A DNA stretch of 64,000 bases, taken from NCBI RefSeq assembly GCF_014898055.3, contig NW_023601433.1, positions 41,287,876 to 41,351,875 on the forward strand, written 5' to 3'. A program made the position numbers and the translations under genes. Source of the DNA: Talpa occidentalis (lineage: Eukaryota > Chordata > Mammalia > Eulipotyphla > Talpidae). The notes beneath the pieces were generated by a model that saw only the letters and a program-made list of their open reading frames with translations, searched no databases and was not told where the DNA came from. Positions 1-11,739 of this stretch are shown one piece after another. Numbering within the stretch: the stretch's first letter is position 1; the number at the start of each line of letters is the position of its first letter.

Positions 1-1384
1 TAATCTTCTACACCAATGCCCCAAACTCGTTGTGGGTCTGCAGAGAGAGAATAAGATACAAAATTCACTGGGATGTGGAAGGATTCCTTCGGCATTGACT
101 CTATCAGTAAAGAAAGAACAACACAGGTGGATTGTAAATGTGGTCAAATATAAGTTTTCTCTAAGGCAGTACTTTTCTCCAATTCCATAAAAAAATACTG
201 GTGTTGTATAACCAAACATTTTTTTTTTTATATTTTGAACATTTAAAAATACATACAAGTGTTATTTTGATCTATATGCTGTTCATGTATAAGGTGCTAA
301 TAACTAAACTATGCCATTAAAATTAAATTTATATTTAATTTAAATTAAAGGATTGCTTTTAATGGTAATGGAATGAATGAGGTTTTGGTGGAAATGGTGA
401 GTATGCAATCCAGAATCTTTTTTTGCATTGTTTTAGAAAAGCAGTGCATAGAAGTAGAATTTTTCTATAAGTTTGGTGAAGAGGCTTAAAAGATAATTCG
501 AAATATGTACTCTAAGCTTCTGGGTGTTTTTTTAAAGCTTCTCAAGATAAAAATGGGGTTGGGGGAGCAAGTTTACCAGCAAATGACTAGCATGCTTTTC
601 TCTAATTTACACCTTCTTAATCCTGTCCTGTGGGAGTCATTCCTTCCACTAAAGGCCAATATGACTCTTGTGGGAGTCCATTAACACTTGGCATTGAACC
701 TCAGAAGTCACAGTGGCAGAACCACAACACCAGGCTGTTTGCTTTTCTGTCTACTATGAAGCTCCTGTCATGTACTGCCCATCCCTGTCTGCAGTACACT
801 GACCACTTGCACCTGCTCCCACAACTGGGTAATTCCAGAGATTCCCTCTCCCCCATTCCATAACACTATATATATCCACAGACATATAAATACACACATA
901 TATCCCAAGGTCATGTTTAACTACTCTGAATTTGATCATTTCCTTGAGACTATTTCTTTACTTTGGGAATCTTTTTTTTTTCCAACCTGGACACCATGCA
1001 AATTAGAAATAGTTTTGTTTTCCATCCAACAAGTCCTGGGTGGAAATATATCCTCTAACTTTTGCTTTTAAACTGATCAATTTCTTCTTCAGTTCATCTG
1101 TCTCTTCCCTGTCTTTAACACAGGACGTTAAATAAGTCAACTGGTGTTTTCCACATTCTGCTGGAAAATCTCTTGGACAAACTCCATAAGTACAAGAGGT
1201 ACAAGATTTAGTTTAGTATCATCTGCCACTTTGCAGCATTAATTACCTTTCTCCAGTTTCCAGTGATGGTTATTTCATTGCTCTTCCTGCCTCCATTGCT
1301 CTTGCCTGACCCCGTAGTCAAAGGCACACATGTTAGGTTTTTATTACAGCAGCACCCCAGTGTAGAACAGGTACCAAATCCTGA
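1..1384. other. AT-rich intergenic DNA
   Basis: No conserved ORF, RNA gene or repeat that I recognise. Short ORFs here lack codon structure or any recognisable domain. Confidence 0.6.
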
Positions 1385-1740
1385 ATCAGTTATCTATCAA
1401 TATACAAGCCAGCCCCAAAACTAATGTCTTAGAACAATAGTTATTTATTATTTCTCACAAGTCTATAGGTTGAATGAGCAATTCTTTTGTTTCACAAGCT
1501 ATTGACCAAAGCTCATTTATGGATTGCTTTCAATGGTGACTGAGCTTTCATGGGGAAAATATCCTTGCATATGTTGGATCCTTGCTGCTGACCATAATCT
1601 GGGGTGGCCTTCATTCTCCTCCATGTGGCTTCTCTCTCCACATGGCATTTCATTCTCCTCTCCATGTAGCTTCTTTTTTCGGAAGAATAACCTGGTCTGC
1701 CATACAAGATAGCTGTGTGTTTCAAGAATGCAAGGTTAAA
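1385..1740 (+). repeat. Ancient dispersed repeat, copy A (same unnamed family as 5,865-6,300)
   Basis: The string CCCCAAAACTAATGTCTTAG, then 'ttatttctcacaagtctataggtt', then a CT-rich region with 'ccatgtggcttctct', matches an old mammalian repeat also present at 5.9-6.3 kb. I do not assign a family name. The SINE at 1,761 cuts into its right side. Confidence 0.4.
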
Positions 1741-1760
1741 CTACTAGGCCCAGCATCACA

Positions 1761-2038
1761 GTTTTTTTTTTTTTTTTAAAGAGATTTATTTATTTATTCA
1801 TACAAGAAAGGGGGTACAGGCCACAGGTGTGGGGGTGAGAGGATTCACCAGATACAGAGTGGGGAATAGAACAGGCAGATCGACTTAAATACACTGCTGA
1901 GAGGCGCAGCAGGCGAGTCAGGAGAGTTCTGTTGCACCATGTGGGTAGCTCCCTGGCTGGGGATTGAACTCATGCTGCAGTGGCTGCGGATAGATTCATA
2001 GGTTGTGTCTTAACCCCTTGCACCACCAGGGAGGCCCC
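1761..2038 (-). mobile_element. tRNA-like SINE, long form
   Basis: On the minus strand it reads from a tRNA-like head (GGCCTCCCTGGTGGTGCAAG) to a TGTATGAATAAATAAATC-type A-rich tail. It is flanked by 10-bp near-identical target-site repeats, CAGCATCACA at 1,751 and CAACATCACA at 2,039. Confidence 0.85.
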
Positions 2039-2399
2039 CAACATCACAACTTTTTGACTCTACTGGTCAAAACCAGTCTCAGAATCAACAAGGATTCCAG
2101 GAGAGGAAGTCAACTCCATCTACTGATAAGATGGGAGAAACGGTTAATGGTCATATTTATTGGACAAATTACCCTATCAGGTCCCACCCACTCTCTGCAT
2201 CCCTCTTGTTTCCCCCCCTCATACCTTGCAGAATTATGAGCATCTCTAGTCAGGACTCCTGTTGGATGATCAGCTCTGACTTTGACCACTGGTTCTCATT
2301 AGTGTCTATGATGCTCCTAACACCCAAAACTTGAACTCTATGCAAATTTGGTAACGCCATTACTCTTTTGCTGCTATGGAGATAAAGTGACTCTGATCA

Positions 2400-2585
2400 T
2401 TAGTAGCAAATATTTATTGAACTATTCTCTGTACCAAGCAACCTTGAAAGTTCTGCATTTTCTCTGTTTTGCAAGTGAGGAATCTGAGATCCAGGCTACA
2501 TGGAGTAAACAGAAGAGTAGGCATCAGAGCCCAGGATGGATTAAAAGCTGTCAGCCTAACTCCCAAGTTCTACTTTGCTCTTTTA
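2400..2585 (-). repeat. MIR fragment
   Basis: The order 'tatttattgaactattctctgtacca ... gaggaatctgagatccag ... gagcccaggatgg' follows the reverse complement of MIR (tgtgccaggc / aggaaactgag / gaacccagg blocks), heavily diverged. Confidence 0.5.
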
Positions 2586-2689
2586 TCAGTTTTCCTTACC
2601 TGAGTTAGGCACTAATTCCTCAACTCCTGCCTGGAGTTGGGTCCTGCTAATGCCCAGATGCTTCACAAAACTGGCCCCATTCTTATTTC

Positions 2690-3935
2690 TTTTTTTTAAA
2701 AAAAGTTGAATATACATCACATTGAACTACATGAAACAAAATAAAAGTATAGTGTATAACTTCATTCATTTTTAAACAAAAAGGACTTACTACCCAAATC
2801 AAGATCTAGGACATTTACATAACCCCAGAAAAATTCATGTCCCTTCTCAGTTACCAGCAGTCCCTGCTCCATAAAGATAAATACTCCTATTCCCTTTATT
2901 ATAGGTTAATTTATTTTATTTATTTATTTTTTATAGAGGCATGTTTTATTTATTTATTTGTTTGTTTTGTTTTGTTTATATAAGCACTGGGTACAGTCAG
3001 AAGCGCGGGAGGGTGAGAGAATTCACCAGAGCCAGAGCGGGGAGCAGAGCAAGCAGAAGGACCGAAGTACACTGCTGAGGGAGCAGCGGGCGGCAGGAGA
3101 GGTCTGCACGCCATGTGGGACCCTCCTCCAGTGGCCGGGGAGCAGCCGGGGATCGAACTGGCGCCGCAGAGGCCGCGGGCAGCTTCGCAACCCAGCGCTC
3201 AACCGCTGTGCCACTGGGGAGGCCCGGTTAATTTATTTTAAATACAATCATGTTTTCTTTTGTATCTGACTTGTTAGCACTTGGCATTATGGTTGAGACT
3301 CAGTCTTATTATTGTGTATAGCAGGGATGTGTTTATTCTCATTGCTGAATGGTATCCCACTGTATGACTGTTCCACAATGTAGCTATCCATTCTTCTGTT
3401 GATAAACATCTGTATTGTTTCCAGATTAAAATATTACAAATGATGTTACCTGGACATTCTTGGACATGTCTTTTGATACACGTATGAATACATTTCTATA
3501 ATTTATACCTGAGAAGTTTAGCAATTATGAAACAATTTTAAAAGCATTTGGCCAATTTTCACTTCTGCCTACACTGTAAGAGAATTTCAGTTGTTTCACA
3601 TTCTTATCAACACCTGGTATTGCCAGTGTTTCTAGGTTAGCCTTTATGGTGGGTGTGGAATAAAATCTCATTGTAGTTTTAATTGTACTGCTCATAATGA
3701 TTGCTAAGAACATCCTCACATGTTTATTAGGCATTTAGATATTGTCTCTTTGGAAGTGACTATTAAGGTCTTTTGTCCATTTCTCTATTGAATTGTCTGT
3801 CTAGCTTTTCATTTTGATTTGAAGCACTTCTTTAAACATTCTAGATAGAAGTTATTTGTCAGATACGTGTATTGCAAATGTTTTCTTTATTCTTTGGCTT
3901 GCAGTCACAATGATGTTTTTCAATAAACTTGTTTT
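2690..3935 (-). repeat. Old L1 3' region, antisense, split by a SINE
   Basis: Read on the minus strand, this carries typical L1 ORF2 C-terminal landmarks ('attgctgaatggtatcccactgtatg', 'ctcccacactg', 'gataaacatctgtattg', then the 'ttgtccatttctctattgaattg' block). It is highly diverged and without ORF. The SINE at 2,919-3,225 lies inside it. Confidence 0.7.
2919..3225 (-). mobile_element. tRNA-like SINE, long GC-rich subfamily, young-looking
   Basis: A full-length copy with a perfect 15-bp target duplication, GGTTAATTTATTTTA, at 2,904-2,918 and 3,226-3,240. On the minus strand the head reads GGGCCTCCCCAGTGGCACAG, followed by a B-box-like GTTCGATCCC and a (TAAA)n-type tail. CpGs are well preserved (gcgcggg, ggccgcggg), suggesting recent insertion. 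Confidence 0.9.
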
Positions 3936-4500
3936 TGAAGTATCACCACTCCCAGATGGCTAGTTGCTAAACTCTGCCTCCCAGTGGAGTCACCCTGTTT
4001 CCTCTGCATTCTCTTTAATGCTAATTGCTGCCCTTGCCCTTGCCTTCAGGACAATGTCTTCTGCTGGCTTCAATGAATACCCTCAGACTTCAAAGCACCT
4101 GTCCCTGTCCTTCCAGGGCCTGCCCATTCCAGTGGACAGATCTGGTTCCAAATTTTGGCACCTTTCAGTCTTCTCAGGCTCCCTGAAATTAACTAGCTGT
4201 ACCCAATCTGTTCTGAAAATAAGTTCAGGATGTCCAAATAATTGGCTTATAAATGAACTTCAGAACTCATGACTTTGTATATTGTATTGATGTTCTATTT
4301 CCTTCTGTCTTAGTCACCTAGGATCAAGGGAACTAAATATCAAGCCAAAGGGAACTAAATATCAAAAGCATAATTGTGGATAACCAAGATGCTTCTGCAA
4401 TTATCAGCCCACCAATTCATGGGGAGAAATTATACTATATGACAATGAAACTAAGCCACACTGAGAAATTCAAGGAGTAATTATTGACTGCCTGAATGTG
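3936..4500. other. Intergenic DNA without recognised feature
   Basis: A 102-codon ORF on the + strand starts at 3,964 but has no recognisable domain and no splice or codon support. Nothing else stands out. Confidence 0.5.
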
Positions 4501-5215
4501 TCAGCTGCTGTTCCAAACACGGTAGAAGTAACAAAAGGGGGGGGGGCGGGAAAGACACTAATCCATGCAAAACAACATTTATATTTCAGAAGAAGAGACA
4601 GTAAGCAAGCTAAATAAGTAAGATATGTAGCGTGTTAGATAATAAGTGCCAAGGGTAGAGAGGTAGGAGGTCATGGCAGTAGTAGTGGGTTGATAGTTTC
4701 AGATAGAATTTCAGGTAAGGGCTGGCCAAAAAGATGACATTTGAGCAAAGACCTGAAGAGGGGAGAAAGTCGTGGAGATGGCTGAAAGAACATTTAAGTC
4801 GGAGAAAATAGTACAGTTAGTTAAAAAAGCTGTGAGCAATAAAGAGACAAGTATGCTGGAATTGAAACAAATAGAAAGAAAAGAGGTCAAAGAGATTTAA
4901 GTAGAATAGGACCTTATAGGTCATTGACCTAGAATATGACATAGGGCCACTAATTTGGAATTATGGTGCCCAGAGTCCAAGTTCATCTTATGTGTAGATA
5001 AGAAAGCTGGTTGTAATTTGAGAGTTGTTAAGAACAACATGTCACAACCCTAAAGGTAAGTGACAAAAAACATTGGAAGAGAAGGACTAAGGATCACACT
5101 ACTGGACCAGGAGATCGGTTGGTCAGGACTCCTGTTGGATGGGAAGCACTAAGATCCTGAGTTCACAGAGACAAGAAGATTCAGGAAAAGGGCACAGTGT
5201 GGAGGGGATTGACAA
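4500..5215 (+). repeat. Ancient dispersed repeat (family not named)
   Basis: The blocks 'gacatttgagcaaagacctgaagag' and 'aggaccttataggtcattgacc' recall a widespread old mammalian repeat with 'acctgaaggagg' and 'ggccttgtaggccatt' blocks. A G-run (GGGGGGGGG) occurs at about 4,538-4,546. Confidence 0.35.
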
Positions 5216-5864
5216 ATCCCAGACACAAAGCTTTAGCTGAGTCTGGCTGGTTTCTTGCAGGGAATTAGTAAATGAGAAGAAATGTTGAGATCACGTTAAG
5301 AGATATTATTAGTGCCTAATTCATTAATCATGTGTCTAAGTCTCTCTGTTGTGCCTGTTTTGGGTCATTCTCTAGTATTTAAAATTTTTTAAAAATATTT
5401 TTGAATACATGATTTTTATGATTTTGTATCTGAAAATTATGTTTTTCATCTGCAAGAAAATTTGTCCATCCTAGCTACTATACCAGTACTAGAAGTGAGA
5501 CTTCTAAATTCAAGATGTTTGTCATCTTCAGCAACTCTAACTTGGTAGACAACTCTTTTGTTAGCTTTGATTTATATTCCTCTTTTTATCTAGTAGTTCT
5601 CCTTAGATAAGATTTTGTTTGTTTGTTTGTTTGCTTGCTTGTTTTTTGTTCACTGGGACTCTGGTCTGATGTGGATAGCCCAAGTTCGTAGCTAGCCTTC
5701 ATGTAATGAATGAATGCTGAAGCTGTCTCCACCCCTATGGGTTGCTCGTGTAGTAGGAGACCAGTGAAGAATCTCACCAAGGAGCAAAAACAGTCTTTAT
5801 AATTTCAGGTTCTTCTTACTTTTCTAGCCTCAGGATTAGTGAAAACTCGGCATTGTTGAGTTTG

Positions 5865-6300
5865 TATTAGTAATCATTGCTACATAATAATATTACCACA
5901 AATTTATAGGTTCGCAATAACACATGTGTTATTTCACTTTCTCTGGATTAGGAGTCCATGCAGTCAGGCTGGGTCATCTGTTTCAGCATCTACTAACCTA
6001 CAACAAGATGCCAGTGGGGCTGTGGTCTCATCGAAGGCTTGACTGGGGAGGGATGTGGATCCAAATTCATGTGATCATTGGCAGCAGTCACTTCTTTGTG
6101 GGCTATTTGACTCTTGGCCTTTGTTTCTTACTGACTGTTAGCTGAAGATTGCTCTCAATTCCTTGCCATGTGTGTCCTCCAATCACTTATTTCCTCAAAG
6201 CCAGCAAGGAAGTGAGTCCGAACAAGACTGATGTTACAATTTCATACAACGTAATCACACTTATCCTGTCACCTTTGTCACATTAAAGAAAGTCCAAGGT
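5865..6300 (+). repeat. Ancient dispersed repeat, copy B (same unnamed family as 1,385-1,740)
   Basis: The ordered blocks 'taccacaaatttataggtt', 'gggctgtggtctcatcgaagg', 'cttgactggggagggatgtgg' and 'ttgccatgtgtgtcctcc' match the old family seen at 1.4-1.7 kb, in the same orientation. Confidence 0.45.
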
Positions 6301-6754
6301 CTCATTCACACTCAAGAGGGGACTGGGTAAAGACAGGCATACCAGTACACGGTCTGTAAGGACCACTTTGCGTTCGTCTGTCATAAGATTCTTCTTCCTG
6401 ATACTTTGAAGCCAAGAAAACTAAACTCACTCATTCATGCATTCAAAGCAACCTACCCTAGGAGGGTAAATAGATTTTAGCAGCACGTGTTCTACCCAAG
6501 AGCCTCCTTTATGGTCTTCCTCCTTTATGGTTTCCTAGTGTTATTAGCCTCAATGTTTTTTCCCAAGCACTCAAAGACAGCTAAACCTCATTCAGAGCAA
6601 AGTTTCAATTTCTAGCTGCTACTGCAACTGTCTGGTTCGGGGAAAACATAGAAAGTAAAGTTACAAGTAAGTCTCACGTATAAGACCCATATTCAGAATT
6701 CCCTCCTATGCATAGAACATTGTCCACAGGCTAAATGGATAAAGGTCACCTTCA

Positions 6755-6840
6755 GTGACTTGCCCAGATGGCAGAGCAGGGTGCCAGCAAGTCCTGAGTT
6801 CGAATACTGACTTTGCCACTAGCCAGGAGTTTAAATAGAT
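6755..6840 (+). repeat. Possible MIR core fragment
   Basis: The block 'cctgagttcgaatactgactttgccac' resembles the MIR core (cctgggttcgaatcctggctctgccac). Confidence 0.45.
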
Positions 6841-6859
6841 TAAGGAGCTCAGAAGATAC

Positions 6860-7145
6860 AAATTTCTAGTTACAAAATAAATAAGTCAAAGGGATGCAAT
6901 GTACAGCATTGCGATATAGTTAATAATACTATATTGCATATTTGAAAGTTGTTAATAGAGTAGATCTTATTAAAAGTCCTCATCACAAGAAAAAAAATTC
7001 ATGCCTATGTAGAGATGGATGTTAACTAGACCTATTACAGTGACTATTTTGCAATACATACAGTAACTATTTTGCAAATCACTATGCTGTACATTTGAAA
7101 CTAATATGACATTACATGTCAATCATCCCTCGATTTTAAAAAAAT
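6860..7145 (+). repeat. Old L1 3' UTR fragment, sense
   Basis: The blocks 'gggatgcaatgtacagcattg', 'atagttaataatactatattg', 'gtacatttgaaactaatatgac' and 'catgtcaatcatccctcga', ending in an A-run, are characteristic of old L1 3' UTRs. Confidence 0.6.
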
Positions 7146-8890
7146 ACTAATAATAGCAGTCCTAGAGTATATATACAGAGTCTAGATATTTTTCTAGAAT
7201 ATATATATATAATGAAATGTATTATTTTATATTAAGAGACCAAGCTTTAGGAGTTTTTCCTTATTTTTATTTTAGAGTACTGAGGTTGAGGACTGTGTTA
7301 TTAATCTCTTTATTTCTAACCCAAGCATAACACTCTTGGATCTATTAGGCTGTTAATAAATTATTAAATGCTTTTGAATAAACACATGGATTACAGAAGA
7401 TTTGAAACAAATATAAAGGTATTCTATGGGAAAATACAAATAATACTCATTTTTATGCATTGTTACCAACAAAACAAAAACCAAATCTCCCAAACTTGCA
7501 CTCTATTTCTTCTAAGGAACCAACTCTATTCCACTTTCCCCAATGAAGTCATCTATTAAAGGTGACAGTTGGCATAATAACTAGTTAAGGATCATTTAGA
7601 TAAGTGAAACTCACAGATAATCTAATATTTCTTGTTTTAATATGTAGTTGCAACTGTCTTCCCTATATGACTATTGAAATGATTAGTAATAAGTAGAAAA
7701 ATTGATGCCATGGCCATTAAACTTCTTATTCTGAACCACAACTATAGGAATTGGTAATGAACATTCAATTGATTTTGAGCTTTAAGAAGGAAGAGGTAGA
7801 AAAATAAAGGACCAAATAAATAATCCTTGCAATATTGAGAATTTACTATAAATAATTCCTTGTTATTTTTTCACTTCACCCAAAATAAAGTGTTACTCAC
7901 CAAAAGTGAGTAGGTTAGAGATTTTTTCTTCCGGGAATAGTAAATGCAACGTAAGTAAAATGTATTTATAAATTGTTATTTTAGCATTGCAATTTAATGT
8001 TTACATTATTTTTAAGAACAATGGGGCAAGTATAACTTGAATTCCATCTCACTGAAGCACATAAAGAGGCTGAAGAAATTTTACATGATGATTTGGAAAG
8101 TCAATGGCCCATCAAATAATAGATATTAATGCCTTAGATCAATTTCTCTGTGTACGTTTGATCTTTTGTCCCTCTTATTTATTTCTTAATCTCTAAGAAA
8201 ATAGAAAAACAAATAGCTAATTACATAATTGGTCTTTTTCCTTCTGTGATTCTAATATTTTATGACAATTAGATCAGTTTCTTGGTTTTAATTTGATCTT
8301 TGAGCAACAACTTTGTCTGGGCCCAAGAAAGTGATTTCAATTACAGATTCTTTGAAACTTAGTTGAGTAATAAAACTATTCACCAATGTCATCATGCTGG
8401 CAAGCATTCATTGGTGTATTTCAATTTACTGGGTTGTCCCTTGTAATTGGGACTTCAGCTTCAATCCTGTCTAAGTTCTGACAACTACTACATTTTTTTT
8501 TTACATTTATGATCCAAAATAGAAGGAAGCAAGGAAGGAAGAAGGGAGGGTGGGACAGAAGGAGGGAGGGGGGGAGAGAGAGAGAGAGTCTCCCAGGTGC
8601 TGAGTACTGTGCTGTGTCCCAGCTGAGAAGGATGGGAGTGAGGAAAACAAAACCAAGTTGACACAAGTACCACCCAAGCAAATCAACATATGTACCCCCT
8701 TTCTTGCTTTTTCTTGCCACTTGGCATCTTTTCTCTCTTTTTTTGAAGTCTATTTTTTTTCTTTAAAAAGTAGAAATTTCAGTTTGACTTCTCCACCAGC
8801 AAGCATACAAATTAATATGAGGTTGTGTCACCCTCTTCAAGGTTTACCCAAAATTGACTATTATTTCCATAAAAAGACATTCAGGAAGTT
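7146..8890. other. AT-rich intergenic DNA with one purine tract
   Basis: There is an (AT)n run at 7,200-7,212 and no coding signal. The only compositional feature is the purine tract at 8,519-8,588. Confidence 0.5.
8519..8588. repeat. Polypurine (GGAA/GGGA/GA) tract
   Basis: About 70 bp of nearly pure purine on the + strand (gaaggaagcaagg ... gagagagagagag) with one short interruption. Three overlapping antisense ORFs across it are low-complexity artefacts. Confidence 0.85.
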
Positions 8891-8892
8891 TT

Positions 8893-9163
8893 ATTTTTTT
8901 TTAAGATTTATTTATTTGTGCATACAAGAGCTAGGGTACAGGCCAGAGATGTGTGGGTGTGAGAGGATTCACCAGAGACAGAGCAGGGAACAGAACAGGC
9001 AGAAGGACCGAAATACACTGCTGAGGGAGCAGCAGGCGAGACAGGAGAGGTCTGCTGCACCATGTGGGTTGCTCCCTGGCTGGCCAGGAATCGAACTCGT
9101 CCTACAGAGGCTGCGGATTGCTTCATAGTACAGTGCTTAACCCCTTGTGCCACAAGGGAGGCC
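8893..9163 (-). mobile_element. tRNA-like SINE, long form
   Basis: A full-length copy with an 11-bp target duplication CAGGAAGTTTT at 8,882-8,892 and 9,164-9,174. Confidence 0.88.
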
Positions 9164-10108
9164 CAGGAAGTTTTGTTTTAGGTGATAGTGACTTTTAGAT
9201 CTTCTTTACTTTTTTTTCTAATATCAAAAGTAATCATTCTTTTGACAAAACAAGAAAACACAAGGAAGTGTAAACAAAAATTAGTCTTCTCATCCAGGTT
9301 TAATGTTAGCAGCTGCATACATGTTTCTCACGATCTTACTCTATGCATACATGACTGCATCTAAAATATGTTTACTGAATAGAGATACACTCAGTATCAG
9401 ATATACTCAGTGTATTGGGATACACTTTTTTTTTTTTGTATCTGTTTATATAGCAGAGTGTTGTGACATTTTCTACAAAATTAAATGTTCTTTTCAACAT
9501 GCTATTTTAAAGGTCTAACCTTGAATTACTTTCAGATATTTCCCTTCACTTATTAATTAGAAAAATGATCAAGCCAATAATTACGGTCATTCCTAAAGTT
9601 TGAAAATTCTGACTCTACACTTTGAATTTTTGAATCACTAAAATTATACTTTAAAGATAAACATATAGAAAAAGCTACTATTGTTTTAGGTTTTAAGGTA
9701 AAAAAAATTTTCATATATTTAATTTCGTGGAGAGCAATGGCGCTATCCATCATGAACACCAAATGCAGCTAAAAATAACAACTATAGTTGAGTAAGACTG
9801 CAGAAGATATTCTGAGAACAGATGAGGGAACATGATAGCAAATTCCTCTGTCCTTTGCAAATAGACTTGTGTGCTCTGTTGGAAAGTCTGGGTCTCTTGT
9901 TCAACTACGAATGACATCCCAGTTAGTTTCAATCCTCTTTTTGTGGATTAGTTTCAGTCATTTAAGTAAAGCATAGTAACTATAAATGATTATTTCTATG
10001 ATGATTAAGGCAGTATGTTAAGAACAAAATCTTGAGATATACTATTGGTGAAGAGGCTCAGAAATTTACTTACCTTGATAAAAGCAGGAAATCATGTATC
10101 TTCTTACT

Positions 10109-10382
10109 TTTTTTTAAAGATTTATTTATTTATGCATACAAGAGCTGGGCACAGGCCAGAGATGGTGGGGTGGAGGTGAGAGGATCCATCAGAGACAGAG
10201 TGGGGAACAAAACAGGGAGATCTACCGAAATACACTGCTGAGGGGAGCAGTGGACTAGACAGGAGAAGTCTGCCTCACCGTGTGGGTTTCTCCCTGGCGG
10301 GCCAGGGATCCAACTCGTGCTGCAGAGGCTGAGGATTTGCTTCATAGTGCGGTGCTTAACCCCTTGCATCACCAGGGAGACC
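10109..10382 (-). mobile_element. tRNA-like SINE, long form
   Basis: A full-length minus-strand copy running from the T-run plus 'aaagatttatttatttatg' to 'caccagggagacc'. The target duplication is only approximate (atcttcttactttt / atctttttcctttt). Confidence 0.83.
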
Positions 10383-10547
10383 ATCTTTTTCCTTTTTAAA
10401 AGAAATACAAGATCTGACTAGACACATTGGAAGCTGAACATCCAGATCTCTCACAGACTTACTTTGGTAGAAAAAGCACCCAACTGGAATTAGAAAACAT
10501 GGATTTTGGTCCTCTCTTTTTCATTAACCATTTGAGTGATTTGTTGT

Positions 10548-10728
10548 TCAATCCCAGGACAGGGAGCTAACCCACATGGCACAGCAGACCTCTCCTGTTT
10601 CTGGCCCGTTGCTCCCCTCAGCAGTGTATTTCAGTAAAATCTGCCTGTTCTGCTCCGCACTCTGTATCTAGTGAATCCTCTCACCTCTCGCCCCATACTT
10701 CTGGCCTACACCCAAGTTCTAAACAAAT
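10548..10728 (+). mobile_element. tRNA-like SINE, 5'-truncated
   Basis: A plus-strand copy that lacks the tRNA-like head. It begins at 'cccaggacagggagctaaccc' and keeps the body (cagcagacctctcctg ... gtgaatcctctcacc ... ctggcctacaccc), ending in AAAC-rich DNA. Confidence 0.8.
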
Positions 10729-10739
10729 TTTAAAAACAA

Positions 10740-11440
10740 ACAAACAAGTGATAAAAGCCATACATGTTCATTGCAAAAATTTTAAGCAATATTTAAGTAT
10801 ATAAAAGTAAACCTATACTTTCCAAGTCTACTTGATGTTAAAATTTGGTATATATCACTCTATACATTTCTCCATAAGCACTGAAATGCTTTTTTAAAAT
10901 AAAAATGTGATCAAATTCTATACGTTATCCTATCTTGCCTTTTCCACTTACCAATATATGAATATCCTTTCCAATGCAATCTTGTATTTCATGGTATAAA
11001 GACTTCCTTATTTATTTGTTTATTTATTTAGGAGTTCAATAAATATTTAATGAATAAATTCATTACAAACACAATGCAAACAATAAAAACATAGAGTCCA
11101 TTAAATTATGTCCATTGAAAAGGTCTTAATCAGCTCACAAGAAAATACCAATGTCAGAGCTATACTTTTCCTCTAGCAATAAAACATTTTTTTAGTTTTT
11201 AAATTTTTCCCCACCCACTTACAGTATACAATTTATTTAACAATTCCCCTTCCTGATGGATATTTAGGTGGATCCAAATTTTTACCATCTAAAAATCCTA
11301 CAACAAGCACATTGGTGATTATAAAAATGTAGTAGTGAGTCAACGTGTTGGAGTTTGAGTATAGGTGTTGTACTGGTAGTACCAAACAGCTCTCCTAAAC
11401 CATCACTACGTGTTTCCCCCATGTGCCTTCTGCACATCTT
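10740..11440 (-). repeat. Old LINE fragment(s), probably L1, antisense
   Basis: The blocks 'aatatcctttccaatgcaatc' and 'caattccccttcctgatggatatttaggtgg' resemble the reverse complement of an old L1 3' region. Strongly diverged, and interrupted by AT-rich DNA near 11,010-11,160. Confidence 0.45.
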
Positions 11441-11463
11441 TACCAACATAAAATGTATATCTT

Positions 11464-11734
11464 ATTTTTTTTAAGATTTATTTTATTTAGTTATGCGTAC
11501 AAGAACTGGGGTATAGGCCAGAGGTGCAGAGGGTAAGAGAATTCACCAGAGACAGAGAGGGGAGCAGAACAGGCAGACTGACAGAAAACACTGCTGAGGG
11601 GAGTAGCAGGCGAGACAGGAGAGGTCTGCTATGCCATGTGGGTCACCTCCCTGGCAGGAGATGGAACTCCTGCTGCAGTGGCTGGGATTGCTTCATAGTG
11701 CTGAGACTTAACCCCGTGTGCCACCAGGGAGGCC
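11464..11734 (-). mobile_element. tRNA-like SINE, long form
   Basis: A full-length minus-strand copy; likely target repeats are TGTATATCTTA / TGTGTATCTTT. It inserted at the right end of an old LINE fragment. Confidence 0.85.
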
Positions 11735-11739
11735 CCAAA

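Noticed and set aside
3964..4272. 102-codon + strand ORF
   Set aside because: No domain, no neighbouring exon signals, and next to decayed L1 sequence.
8658..9128. 156-codon + strand ORF
   Set aside because: More than half of it is translation of a SINE read in reverse; the rest is low-complexity.
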